A DNA stretch of 64,000 nucleotides from Desulfarculales bacterium UBA696 (GTDB taxonomy: Bacteria; Desulfobacterota; Syntrophobacteria; Syntrophobacterales; Syntrophobacteraceae): the NCBI GenBank assembly GCA_002298995.1, contig DBMO01000072.1, forward strand, positions 310,001 to 374,000, in the 5' to 3' direction. The notes under the pieces were generated by a model. The model saw only the letters and a program-made list of their open reading frames with translations. It had not been told where the DNA came from and made no database searches. Positions 8,248 through 16,715 of the stretch are shown piece after piece. Each line of letters begins with the position of its first letter. Positions within the stretch are counted from its first letter, which is position 1. The translations under genes were made by a program, and so were the position numbers.

Positions 8248-9606
8248 ATGAAATCCATTAATCCATTTGACGGAACAGTTAACAAGGAATTCGACACACT
8301 CTCTCTCAACGCCTGCGAAGCTGCCGTGGATCGGGCGAAAGATGCTTTCGAGAAGTGGAAGAGAATGCCTGTTTCCGAACGGCTAAAGCCAATCGCGAAT
8401 CTTGCTTCGATCTTTAGAAGCAAGACCAGGGATTATGCCCGTATCGCAACCCTGGAGATGGGAAAGCCGATAAAGCAGTCAATATCCGAAATTGAGAAGT
8501 GTGCTCTGGCGTGTGACTATTATCATGAGAACTCCGAGAAATTCTTGCATGACGAAGTGATCCCAACCGGCGCGGCAAAAAGCTATGTTACCTTCGAGCC
8601 TCTCGGGGTGATTCTGGGAATAATGCCCTGGAATTTTCCTTTCTGGCAGGTTATCCGGTGGGCGGTGCCCACACTGGCCGCCGGGAATGTCTGCTTGCTA
8701 AAGCACGCATCAAACGTTCCCATTACCGCCCTGGAAATAGAAAAACTTTTCAGAGAGGCCGATTTCCCTGAAAACGTATTCCAGACCCTGCTGATCGGCG
8801 CGGATGTTACGGAACAGATTATCGAGACAGGTATTGTCGATGGGGTTTCGCTCACTGGGAGTGTCGCCGCCGGTTCCAGGGTTGCTTCGCTGGCCGGAAA
8901 AAATATCAGGAAACACGTGCTTGAACTCGGTGGCTCGGACCCGTTCATTGTGCTCGAAGATGCGGACCTCTACAAGGCGGCCGCGGCCGGAGTCAAAGCC
9001 AGGACCGCCAATGCCGGTCAGAGCTGCATTGCAGCCAAGCGCTTCATTGTCGCCGAATCTGTTGCCGATGAGTTTCTTGAAAAGTTTCTAAGCATCTTTA
9101 ACAGCCTTAAAATCGGCGATCCGATGGACGAGCAGACCGAAATCGGTCCGGTGGCAAAGGAAGAATTTCTGAAGGGCTTGTCCGAACAGTTGGAAGACGC
9201 CAAGAAGAAAGGGGCCACCGTTTATCTTGGTCCCAAGCCTCCCGCCAGGGGATTTTTCTTTCAGCCGGCTGTACTCACCAATGTAAAACCTGACATGAAG
9301 GTGCTGAGGGAGGAGGTCTTCGGGCCGGTAGCTCCGATTATTCCGGTTGCAAGCGAAGAAGAGATGGTTCGCCTGGCAAACGATACCGAGTTCGGCCTGG
9401 GTGCGGCTATCTGGAGCAGGGATACCGAAAGGGCTGAAAAGCTCGCGAAAGAGGTCGCAACCGGTTTCGTCGCTATTAATGGAATAGTGAAATCGGATCC
9501 ACGGCTTCCTTTTGGCGGTGTCAAGAAATCAGGTTACGGCCGTGAACTTTCCCATGACGGGCTTAAAGAGTTCGTTAACATCAAGACTATAATCGTGGGG
9601 TGCTGA
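8248..9606 (+). CDS. Aldehyde dehydrogenase, succinate-semialdehyde dehydrogenase-like
   Basis: 452 residues, the length of the shorter SSADH branch (E. coli Sad/YneI type). The NAD(P)-dependent reaction would oxidise succinate semialdehyde to succinate. The catalytic cysteine is C260 in NAGQSCIAAKR and the general base is E226 in LELGGSD. The cofactor region MPWNFPFW and the C-terminal LPFGGVKKSGYGRE are typical. GGAGGG lies 13 bases before the ATG, a rather long spacing. Its place between sdhAB and fumarase suggests it feeds succinate to the same pathway, as in a bypass of 2-oxoglutarate dehydrogenase or in GABA/4-hydroxybutyrate use. This is inferred from context; the substrate is not proven. 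Confidence 0.82.
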   Translation: MKSINPFDGTVNKEFDTLSLNACEAAVDRAKDAFEKWKRMPVSERLKPIANLASIFRSKTRDYARIATLEMGKPIKQSISEIEKCALACDYYHENSEKFLHDEVIPTGAAKSYVTFEPLGVILGIMPWNFPFWQVIRWAVPTLAAGNVCLLKHASNVPITALEIEKLFREADFPENVFQTLLIGADVTEQIIETGIVDGVSLTGSVAAGSRVASLAGKNIRKHVLELGGSDPFIVLEDADLYKAAAAGVKARTANAGQSCIAAKRFIVAESVADEFLEKFLSIFNSLKIGDPMDEQTEIGPVAKEEFLKGLSEQLEDAKKKGATVYLGPKPPARGFFFQPAVLTNVKPDMKVLREEVFGPVAPIIPVASEEEMVRLANDTEFGLGAAIWSRDTERAEKLAKEVATGFVAINGIVKSDPRLPFGGVKKSGYGRELSHDGLKEFVNIKTIIVGC

Positions 9607-9622
9607 TCGGAGGCCCAAAAAC

Positions 9623-11005
9623 ATGGCAACCCGGATCGAAAAAGACGCTTTAGGGACAGTGGAGGTTCCTGAAAAAGCATATTACGGGGCGCAGACGCAG
9701 CGGGCAATTGAGAATTTCCCCGTGAGCGGACGGACCTTCCCGAGGGCATTTATCTTGGCTCTCGTAATGATAAAGGAGCTTGCGGCCGCCGTTAATTGCG
9801 ATCTCGGCCTGCTGGATAAGAAGCTGTGCGATGCGATCCGTCAGGCTGCCAGGGAAGTCGCCGACGGCAAACTGGTTGACCAGTTCCCGATAGACATCTT
9901 CCAGACCGGCTCCGGGACTTCAACCAATATGAATGCCAATGAGGTTATCGCCGGCCGCGCAAATGAAATACTCACCGGCAGGCGCGGCGGGAAAGAACCT
10001 GTCCATCCCAATGACCATGTTAACCTAGGCCAGTCGAGCAACGATGTGATTCCTACCGTCATCCATGTTGCGGCGGCCCTGGCGATTGCCGAGAGGCTGT
10101 CGCCCGCGCTTGGAAAGCTTCTCAATGAGCTACGCAAAAAAGCTGACGAGTTTTCGGGGGTTATGAAAATCGGGCGCACGCATCTTCAGGATGCCGTGCC
10201 CATCAGCCTGGGCCAGGAGTTCGGCGGATATTCGAGACAAATAGAACTGGGGCTTGAGAGAGTTGAGAGGGCATCCAATGCGCTTTCCGAGCTTGCCCTC
10301 GGGGGTACCGCCGTCGGTAACGGCCTTAATACTCATCCAGAATTTGCTGGACGTGTAATAGGGCTCCTGAGGGAGCGAACTGGAATTTCTTTTCGTGAAG
10401 CGAAGGACCATTTCGAGGCACAGGGAGCGCAGGATTCGGCGGTTGAAGCCTCCGGTGAGCTGAAAACCCTTGCAGTGAGCCTTACGAAGATAGCTAATGA
10501 TATCCGGCTGCTTGCCTCAGGCCCGAGGTGCGGAGTCGGCGAGTTATCAATTCCCTCCCTCCAGCCCGGATCGTCGATCATGCCCGGCAAGGTCAACCCG
10601 GTAATGCCGGAGGTGGTAATCCAAGTTTGCGCGCAAGTGATCGGAAACGATGCAACTATCACCTACGGAGCCCAGGGCGGCTATCTTGAGCTAAATACCA
10701 TGCTCCCCGTGATTGCGCTGGACCTCCTCGAATCCATTGAAATACTCGCATCCGCCGTGAGCCTTTTCGCCGAAAAGTGCGTATCAGGAATCCGTGCGAA
10801 TCATGAAAAATGCGAGTCCTATATCGAGCAAAGTCTTGCCCTCTCAACTTATCTCGTGCCTTTTATCGGCTATGACCGGGCTGCCGAGATCTCAAAGGAA
10901 GCATCCGCAACGGGTAAAACCGTGCGGGAAGTGGTCCTCGAAAAAGGGATACTTTCCAAAGAGAAGTTGGAAGAGATCTTCCGGGGAATACTCACGGGCA
11001 GATAG
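9623..11005 (+). CDS. fumC: Fumarate hydratase, class II
   Basis: 460 residues, the standard size of the iron-free, heat-stable class II enzyme that hydrates fumarate to L-malate. The family signature GSSIMPGKVNP starts near residue 316 and carries the catalytic serine loop. QTGSGTSTNMNANEV and GRTHLQDAVP are also diagnostic. CGGAGG stands about 9 bases before the ATG, and the gene follows the aldehyde dehydrogenase by 16 bases. With sdhAB it completes the succinate-fumarate-malate steps in one transcript. Aspartase, a close relative, is less likely given these motifs and neighbours. Confidence 0.95.
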   Translation: MATRIEKDALGTVEVPEKAYYGAQTQRAIENFPVSGRTFPRAFILALVMIKELAAAVNCDLGLLDKKLCDAIRQAAREVADGKLVDQFPIDIFQTGSGTSTNMNANEVIAGRANEILTGRRGGKEPVHPNDHVNLGQSSNDVIPTVIHVAAALAIAERLSPALGKLLNELRKKADEFSGVMKIGRTHLQDAVPISLGQEFGGYSRQIELGLERVERASNALSELALGGTAVGNGLNTHPEFAGRVIGLLRERTGISFREAKDHFEAQGAQDSAVEASGELKTLAVSLTKIANDIRLLASGPRCGVGELSIPSLQPGSSIMPGKVNPVMPEVVIQVCAQVIGNDATITYGAQGGYLELNTMLPVIALDLLESIEILASAVSLFAEKCVSGIRANHEKCESYIEQSLALSTYLVPFIGYDRAAEISKEASATGKTVREVVLEKGILSKEKLEEIFRGILTGR

Positions 11006-11091
11006 TTTTTTCGTCATTAATCACTCTCGGTTTCACTTCGCGCACGTCCTGACATGTTGATCGTCTATTTCCGCAACAAAAGGAGAAGAAC

Positions 11092-12033
11092 CTGACTCCA
11101 CCGTCGACAATCCTTGCCCTGCCGATTGCATCTCGCGTAAAGCTGTTCATGGCCTTGTCCAGAACACCTCACGGGCTTTTGGATATGGCCACTCCGGCAC
11201 TCGCTGCCTTGCTTTGGCTTGGAAGGATTCCGCCACTTAGTGTGATCGTGCTTGGGTTAATCACTGCCTTTGCCGGCTATACCGCGGTTTACGCCCTAAA
11301 CGACGTTGTTGATTTCCGCACCGACAGGAAGAAAATCCGCGAATGCGGGATGCGATGCTCGGACGGCGACCTGGACTCGGTTTATGCGCGTCACCCCATG
11401 GCCCAGGGTCTGTTGAGCCTGAAGGATGGAATAATCTGGACAGTTGCCTGGGGTGCGGTTGCGCTTGCCGGCGCTTACCTTTTGAATCCCGCATGTGCGG
11501 TAATTTTCGTCCTCGGGTGTATCGCTGAAGCTATTTACTGCCTCATGCTGCGGCTTAGCTGGCTCAGGGTGGTGGTAAGCGGCGGAGTAAAGAGCGCGGG
11601 AGGAATTGCGGCTATTTTCGCCGTGGTGCCGAATCCGCCGGCGCCTTTCCTGATAGTGTTTTTCGTGTGGCTCTTTTTTTGGGAAATCGGGGGCCAAAAC
11701 GTTCCCAATGACTTGATTGATCTGGACGAGGACACGCGGCTTCAGGCTGCAACCCTGCCGGTGAGATTCGGAACCGATGGGTCGGTAAAAATTATCGTCT
11801 GCTCCCTGGCAACCGCCGTTTTGATGAGTGCAATGCTTTTTTGGCTTACCCCGGCAAAGCTAAGCGCAATATATTTTGCCGGCGCGCTTCCGGCCGGCAT
11901 AACCCTGCTGCTGATCCCCGCCATTCAGCTATACCGGGAGCGAACGCCAGAGGCGGCCTCCGCGCTCTTCAACCGGGCGAGCTACTATCCGCTAATCATG
12001 TTTGCGGTGATTTTTTTAAGTGCGATTTTTTAA
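11092..12033 (+). CDS. UbiA-family prenyltransferase
   Basis: 313 residues if it begins at the CTG at 11092. AAAGGAGAAGAA ends one or two bases before that codon, whereas the first ATG (11149) has no ribosome site and would drop conserved residues (RVKLFMALSRTPHGLLD). UbiA enzymes are integral membrane proteins that join a polyprenyl diphosphate to an aromatic acceptor. Both Mg-binding motifs are seen: NDVVDFRTD (about residue 85) and NDLIDLDED (about residue 207). Seven to nine hydrophobic segments follow the family pattern. Candidates are 4-hydroxybenzoate, naphthoate or haem-type prenylation; the sequence does not decide, though a quinone role would suit the sdh block next door. Confidence 0.82.
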   Translation: MTPPSTILALPIASRVKLFMALSRTPHGLLDMATPALAALLWLGRIPPLSVIVLGLITAFAGYTAVYALNDVVDFRTDRKKIRECGMRCSDGDLDSVYARHPMAQGLLSLKDGIIWTVAWGAVALAGAYLLNPACAVIFVLGCIAEAIYCLMLRLSWLRVVVSGGVKSAGGIAAIFAVVPNPPAPFLIVFFVWLFFWEIGGQNVPNDLIDLDEDTRLQAATLPVRFGTDGSVKIIVCSLATAVLMSAMLFWLTPAKLSAIYFAGALPAGITLLLIPAIQLYRERTPEAASALFNRASYYPLIMFAVIFLSAIF

Positions 12034-12051
12034 ACCCCATTTATAGCCGAT

Positions 12052-12240
12052 CTAGTGCAGCCGCTTTCGCCACTCCGGCGAACAGACATTATACAGAAGT
12101 TCCTCTATTGTTGCCCGCAACCTGCTCCTTGCCTCTTCAACGGTAGCTCCTTAATCGCTGAGGTCAAGCTCCGGGCAAAGTGCCACGTATTCATTTCCCT
12201 CCTGTATGATAATCGCCGTAAATTCGTTCGCTTCTCTCAA
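12052..12240 (-). pseudogene. HicB-family antitoxin gene interrupted by an ochre stop
   Basis: Read on the minus strand from a TTG at 12240, with AAGGAG 8 bases upstream, the frame gives 29 codons (EFTAIIIQEGNEYVALCPEL...), then TAA at 12151-12153, then 32 codons (GATVEEARSRLRATIEELL...) to TAG at 12052. The two halves join without a shift and match the HicB fold: beta-strand FTAII, YVALCPELD, then the 'QGxTVEEA' helix. The TAA falls where CAA/CAG (Gln) is usual, so a C-to-T change would explain it. HicB antitoxins mask HicA mRNA nucleases or act alone. No hicA is seen beside it. It follows uvrB by 28 bases. Assembly error is the main alternative. Confidence 0.7.
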
Positions 12241-12268
12241 GGATTCCACTCCTTTGATTTGACTGTAC

Positions 12269-14272
12269 TTACTGCAATAACAACTGTTTTTCGCGCAGGC
12301 GCTTTATCTCGTCCCGGAGCGACGCTGCTCTCTCGAATTCGAGTTTGGCGGCCGCCTGCTTCATCTCCTTTTCGAGTGCAAGGATGCGCTCGTCGGGAGA
12401 GGCTGGGCCGTTGCTTTCTTCAAAGGCGGCTTGGGGTTCAAATACAAATTCCTCGTCGGCAACAGGCTTTCCTCGGTATTCCGCAAGAATATCCGAAATT
12501 TCCTTCTGGATAGACTTTGGCGTGATGTTGTTTTCCTCGTTGTACATGAGCTGCTTGGTACGCCTGCGATCGGTTTCGCTTATGGCGCGGAGCATGGAAT
12601 CGGTAATCCGGTTGGCATACAGTATTACGATGCCGTTTACGTTGCGGGCCGCGCGCCCGGCGGTCTGAATCAGGGAGCGCTCGGATCTTAAGAATCCTTC
12701 GTTGTCGGCGTCAAGCACTGCCACCAGCGAAACTTCGGGAATATCGAGCCCTTCGCGCAGCAGGTTGATTCCGACCAGCACGTCAAAGTGGCCGAGCCTC
12801 AGGTCGCGCACAGTCTCGATCCGCTCGATGGTGTCGATATCCGAATGCATGTAGCGGACGCGGATGTTCAGTTCGGAGAGGTACTCGGTAAGGTCCTCGG
12901 CCATTCTCTTGGTCAGGGTGGTAACGAGCACACGGTGCCCCTCGGCTACCTGCTTGCGAATCTCACCGATTAGGTCGTCTACCTGGTAGTCGGCCGGACG
13001 CACCTCTATTTTTGGATCGACCAATCCCGTGGGCCTGATGATCTGCTCTATGACGCGTCCCCGCGAATTGGCCATCTCATACGGTCCCGGAGTGGCCGAT
13101 ACATAGACGACTTGTCGGACTCGCCGTTCGAACTCGTCGAAATTGAGCGGCCGGTTGTCCATGGCCGACGGCAGGCGAAATCCATATCTGACCAGGGTTT
13201 CCTTCCTGGCCCGGTCTCCGTTGTACATGCCGCGGACCTGTGGGATCGTTATGTGGCTCTCATCCACGAAGAGGAGCCAGTCGTCGGGAAAGTAATCAAG
13301 CAGGGTATAAGGGGGAGTGCCTGGTCTTCGCCCGTCGAGGTGGCGCGAGTAGTTCTCGATGCCGTGACAGAAGCCGAGCTCAAGCAGCATCTCGAGGTCG
13401 AAACGTGTGCGCTCGTCGAGCCGTTGTGCTTCGAGGAGCTTCTGTTCGCGATAAAACATCTCGAGCCGCTCGTTAAGTTCGGCCTTTATCGTACCTATCG
13501 CCCGGTTCAAAGTGTCGGGCCTGGTAACATAATGCGTCCCGGGATAAATATCCGCCCTGGAGAGCTGCCGAATCGATCTGCCGGTTAGCGGATCGATTTC
13601 TTTTATCGCATCGACTTCGTCTCCGAAAAATTCGATCCGGATCGCCCTGTCTTCTTCGTACGCTGGAAAGACCTCGACCACGTCGCCGCGAACCCGGAAG
13701 ACTCCACGGTGGAAATCAACATCGTTTCGCTCGTATTGGATATCGACCAGTTTTCGCAGTACGTCTTCCCTCGCAACAGACTGCCCGGTTTTGAGCTGGA
13801 GAAGCATTTCGCGGTAGTTCTCGGGAGAGCCGAGACCGTAGATGCAGGAAACACTTGCTACGATTATGACGTCCCGGCGCTCCAGGAGCGAGCGAGTAGC
13901 CGAGTGGCGCATCTTGTCGATAGTTTCGTTTATGGAGGAATCCTTGGCGATGTATGTGTCGGTCTGGGGAACATACGCCTCGGGCTGATAGTAATCGTAA
14001 TACGAAACGAAGTATTCGACGGCGTTTTCGGGGAAAAAGGACTTGAATTCGCCGTATAGCTGCGCGGCAAGGGTCTTGTTTGGGGCTATCACCAGGGAGG
14101 GCCTTTGCAGCCGCTCGATGACATGGGCCATTGTAAAGGTTTTGCCGGAGCCGGTTACCCCGAGCAGGGTCTGCTCTTCAGCGCCCTTAAGGATGTTTTC
14201 GGCTAGTTTCTCAATGGCCTGGGGCTGGTCGCCCGTTGGCTCCATGTGGCTGAGCAGATGAAAAGGCTTCAT
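12269..14272 (-). CDS. uvrB: Excinuclease ABC subunit B
   Basis: 667 residues, full length. UvrB takes damaged DNA from UvrA, verifies the lesion and recruits UvrC. Visible parts are Walker A GVTGSGKT (about residue 39), the damage-probing beta-hairpin YYDYYQPEAYVPQTDTYI (about 92-109), DESH (Walker B), helicase motifs GLDIPEVSLVAVLDADNEGF and QTAGRAARN, and the C-terminal UVR motif (LEKEMKQAAAKLEFERAASLRDE) that contacts UvrC. The start ATG is preceded by GGAGGTGATGTG. A TATAAT-like element lies on the same strand near 14431-14439 and may be its -10. The gene stands alone apart from the broken HicB gene downstream; uvrA and uvrC are not in the window. Confidence 0.97.
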   Translation of the reverse strand: MKPFHLLSHMEPTGDQPQAIEKLAENILKGAEEQTLLGVTGSGKTFTMAHVIERLQRPSLVIAPNKTLAAQLYGEFKSFFPENAVEYFVSYYDYYQPEAYVPQTDTYIAKDSSINETIDKMRHSATRSLLERRDVIIVASVSCIYGLGSPENYREMLLQLKTGQSVAREDVLRKLVDIQYERNDVDFHRGVFRVRGDVVEVFPAYEEDRAIRIEFFGDEVDAIKEIDPLTGRSIRQLSRADIYPGTHYVTRPDTLNRAIGTIKAELNERLEMFYREQKLLEAQRLDERTRFDLEMLLELGFCHGIENYSRHLDGRRPGTPPYTLLDYFPDDWLLFVDESHITIPQVRGMYNGDRARKETLVRYGFRLPSAMDNRPLNFDEFERRVRQVVYVSATPGPYEMANSRGRVIEQIIRPTGLVDPKIEVRPADYQVDDLIGEIRKQVAEGHRVLVTTLTKRMAEDLTEYLSELNIRVRYMHSDIDTIERIETVRDLRLGHFDVLVGINLLREGLDIPEVSLVAVLDADNEGFLRSERSLIQTAGRAARNVNGIVILYANRITDSMLRAISETDRRRTKQLMYNEENNITPKSIQKEISDILAEYRGKPVADEEFVFEPQAAFEESNGPASPDERILALEKEMKQAAAKLEFERAASLRDEIKRLREKQLLLQ

Positions 14273-14544
14273 TTCGAAGGCACATCACCTCCAGGTGGGC
14301 TGGCATGCCAATGCAGGTTGAGTTGGGCAGTGAAATCCGGCAGCCGCAAATTAGCCGGAAGAAGGAAATATATGTTTCACGATCCTTTCCGGCATGGACA
14401 CGGAGCACTGCGCGATAGTTCCGACTTATAAATATAGATTATAACTCATGCGGATCATAGCGGCAGGATATGCGGAGAAAGTTAAGCCGATCCCAACTGC
14501 GCGGGGCCACCCCGAAAGGATTTAGTTCGGGAACAATGCCGGTC

Positions 14545-15132
14545 TCAGGCGGTGCTCTCTTCCTCTTCATCAACGAAGTTATGGGGTTCGAGGTCTCTTT
14601 GCTTGAACTCAAGCCGTTTCAGACGCGACCGGTCGTTTATGACCCTTTCCATTTCGCGGCGAACCTCGGACTGGTTAAGAAGTTCGGAGAGCAGAATCCT
14701 CTTGTAGCTGATGCTGCGGAGTTCGTTTTGCAGGAACTCGTCACGCTCCTCTTTAAGTTTCAGATTTTGAAGGAAGAGTTTTTCCTCGAGAGATTCGTTT
14801 TCGATGAGAAGCGTGACAAGCATGTCCGTGAGCTTGTTCTTCCTTAGCCCCATCATGCCTATTCCAGCGGCTTTCTGCCGATATTGATCCAGCTTTTCCT
14901 CAAGGTATTTGACACGCTGATTCAATTGCACCTTCTCGTCTTCGAGTTTCTGTTTTTCGTTATCCCAGAAGGCTTTGAGCGCTCGCTCGATCGTGAGCAT
15001 CTCCTCACGGTTCTCGAACGATTTGGTCTGGAACTTGCGCAGATTCGTGCGGTAGCCGAAGTAGTAGCTTGCCACGAATATTAGCGTCATGCAAAAAATA
15101 GCGGCTACGACCTGGTAAACAATCAGCTCCAT
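14545..15132 (-). CDS. Membrane-anchored coiled-coil protein, unknown function
   Basis: 195 residues from the ATG at 15132, chosen because AAGAGGT lies 6 bases upstream; the open frame continues to 15402 but that part has no hydrophobic or conserved character. One transmembrane helix near the N-terminus (about residues 4-24, VYQVVAAIFCMTLIFVASYYF) is followed by a long charged region rich in E, K, L and Q with heptad-like spacing (about 40-165), consistent with a coiled coil, and an acidic tail EEEE. I recognise no family. It is not closely linked to either neighbour: uvrB lies 272 bases away on the same strand. A scaffold or cell-envelope role is possible but not shown. Confidence 0.65.
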   Translation of the reverse strand: MELIVYQVVAAIFCMTLIFVASYYFGYRTNLRKFQTKSFENREEMLTIERALKAFWDNEKQKLEDEKVQLNQRVKYLEEKLDQYRQKAAGIGMMGLRKNKLTDMLVTLLIENESLEEKLFLQNLKLKEERDEFLQNELRSISYKRILLSELLNQSEVRREMERVINDRSRLKRLEFKQRDLEPHNFVDEEEESTA

Positions 15133-15453
15133 GTACATACCTCTTTGCTGAACTGCGTGAGGAGGTCCGGGACCCGTGATTTGGACCCGAAGGCCGGTGT
15201 AGGATGGACCTTTTCCAGCCGCAGCCAGTATAAACCTAGAATGAATTGACGTAAACCGGTATTGAACTCTCACTGCAACAAAAAGCACAAAAGACACCCA
15301 CTGCGTCAGAAGGCCCGGTTTGCACGAGGATCGTCCAATCTTCTCATTGTGTGAGGGACTCCCACAGAAATAAAATAAAGATTCGTAGTCTTTTTGCGCC
15401 AATTAGGCATCAGTAATTGATAAAATTGCACCCGGCAAACACTGGAGGAACGA
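15133..15453. other. Divergent intergenic region, no gene seen
   Basis: About 320 bases between the coiled-coil gene (-) and the small secreted protein (+). The last 60 bases are A/T-rich, with GATAAAAT near 15418-15426 as a possible -10 for the rightward gene. No convincing -35, repeat or RNA gene was found. Confidence 0.35.
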
Positions 15454-15723
15454 ATGAGAAAAGCCACATCCAAGAAAGCATCGTTGATTTTCTGGATTCT
15501 ATTCTTGATCAGCGGCTTCATCTTTCCCGAGACTGCATTTTCCAAAAAAGGGGGAGTCGGACAAGGCGGCGGCTATCAAAACGGAACTTTCTATCACAGT
15601 CACTCTGACCGAAGTTATTCAGGCAGGGATGTTGCGAAGGGAAAAGGCAAGGGGCTCAATAAAGCAAAGGCCGGCAAAAAATCAAAAAAGAGCAACGCAC
15701 CTGCCCCCGTGGCGGTTAATTGA
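15454..15723 (+). CDS. Small secreted basic protein, unknown function
   Basis: 89 residues. TGGAGGAACG stands directly before the ATG, which supports a real gene. A signal peptide spans about residues 1-30 (basic start RKATSKK, core LIFWILFLISGFIFP, cleavage near TAFSKK). The mature part is glycine-rich (GGVGQGGGYQNG), then has FYHSHSD, and ends in a lysine/glycine tail (KGKGKGLNKAKAGKKSKKS). It would be a cationic exported peptide of about 60 residues. HSHSD could bind a metal, but two histidines are weak evidence. I recognise no family, and the neighbours give no clue. Confidence 0.6.
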   Translation: MRKATSKKASLIFWILFLISGFIFPETAFSKKGGVGQGGGYQNGTFYHSHSDRSYSGRDVAKGKGKGLNKAKAGKKSKKSNAPAPVAVN

Positions 15724-15894
15724 AAATCCGGAATTTGTCCATCTCCAAAGCATTGGCTCCCGCAGGTTTGAGTGAGCGGGAGCGAGACCCGCCAGCCCGA
15801 TAGCCGGCTTTTTGGTATTCCACTTTGAGAACCCGCCGGCGGCGCTGTACGGCCCACTACGGGCCCTGCATCCCTGGACGACCCGGAGGAAAGC

Positions 15895-16443
15895 TTAGCT
15901 GCTCATTCCTGCTCCGTCCAGTTCCGTGCGGCCTTTTTCCATAAGCCAATGTTCCGGATCGACGTAGTAGAATTTCAAATCGGCAAGTACTATGTAATGC
16001 GATCTCTCCTCGGAAATGAGGTTGTTCAGGAAATCGCGCTCAGCCGGATCAACGGCGTTCTTTAAGCGGCCCATGAAGAAATCGATGGCCCGATTTTCGA
16101 GCTGCAGGCCGGTTTCAATGGATGCTATGTCGTCGAGGCAGGCACGCGAGAGGGTTTTTCTTTCTCGAAGAATCCGTCTCGTCATCTCGCGCTTTTCACT
16201 CGAATCAAAAGCATAATAGCGGCAGGAGTCTAGGGTTGCCTCGCCGCGCGAGATTTCAGCCTGTATTTCGCTTAAGCGGTTCAGGTGCTCTTTTTCCAAT
16301 TCTTCAAGCATCTTGAAAGTGCCAGTTCCAATATCATCAGAGCATCCATCGGCGGCCTGCGCATATAGCGAGCGCATTTGCTCTTTTATCTCAGCAGCCT
16401 CGCACAATATTTCCATGAGATTGTCTTTGTCTCTATTATCCAT
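15895..16443 (-). CDS. Ferritin-like (rubrerythrin-type four-helix) protein
   Basis: 182 residues. The pattern of two helix pairs with ExxH-type motifs is seen: EIKEQMRSLY (about residue 18), LEKEHLNRL (about 50), LQLENRAIDFF (about 113) and SEERSHYIVLADL (about 143). These would supply a di-iron centre as in rubrerythrins and other ferritin-like proteins used for peroxide or iron handling in anaerobes. GGGGAGGCAATC precedes the ATG. There is no rubredoxin-type CxxC domain, so it is not a classical rubrerythrin. It stands alone. Exact activity is unknown; the fold assignment rests on motif spacing only. Confidence 0.68.
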   Translation of the reverse strand: MDNRDKDNLMEILCEAAEIKEQMRSLYAQAADGCSDDIGTGTFKMLEELEKEHLNRLSEIQAEISRGEATLDSCRYYAFDSSEKREMTRRILRERKTLSRACLDDIASIETGLQLENRAIDFFMGRLKNAVDPAERDFLNNLISEERSHYIVLADLKFYYVDPEHWLMEKGRTELDGAGMSS

Positions 16444-16616
16444 GATTGCCTCCCCGTAGCAAAAATGTAGCTGTTTTGTGTCGCCGCTATCACGAACTCA
16501 TCTTATATAAGAGCACCTATTGGGTTTGTCCATGATTGGAGGGCCGAACCGAGGGTCTCGGAATTTACCGAATCTGAAGAATTTAGGAAGGCATTTAGGA
16601 ATTATAGAGTTTAAGG

Positions 16617-16707
16617 AGGAGGAATTGAGGAATTGGGCGCCTCGGTCCGTGTTGCTGCCCGAGAGGTCACGAAATAGCCAAATTTCCAAATTCCTCAATT
16701 TCTCAAT
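16617..16707. repeat. Long imperfect fold-back between lytR and the ferritin-like gene
   Basis: The purine-rich run with GAATTGAGGAATTGG (from 16621) is imperfectly complementary to 16683-16707 (CCAAATTCCTC...). Between them CCTCGG and CCGAGAGG form an inner stem. The arms also hold short internal repeats of GGAATT. It lies in a 272-base stretch without a gene, downstream of lytR. It may act as a terminator-like structure for the minus-strand operon or be the relic of a small repeat. Confidence 0.4.
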
Positions 16708-16715
16708 TCATTAAA

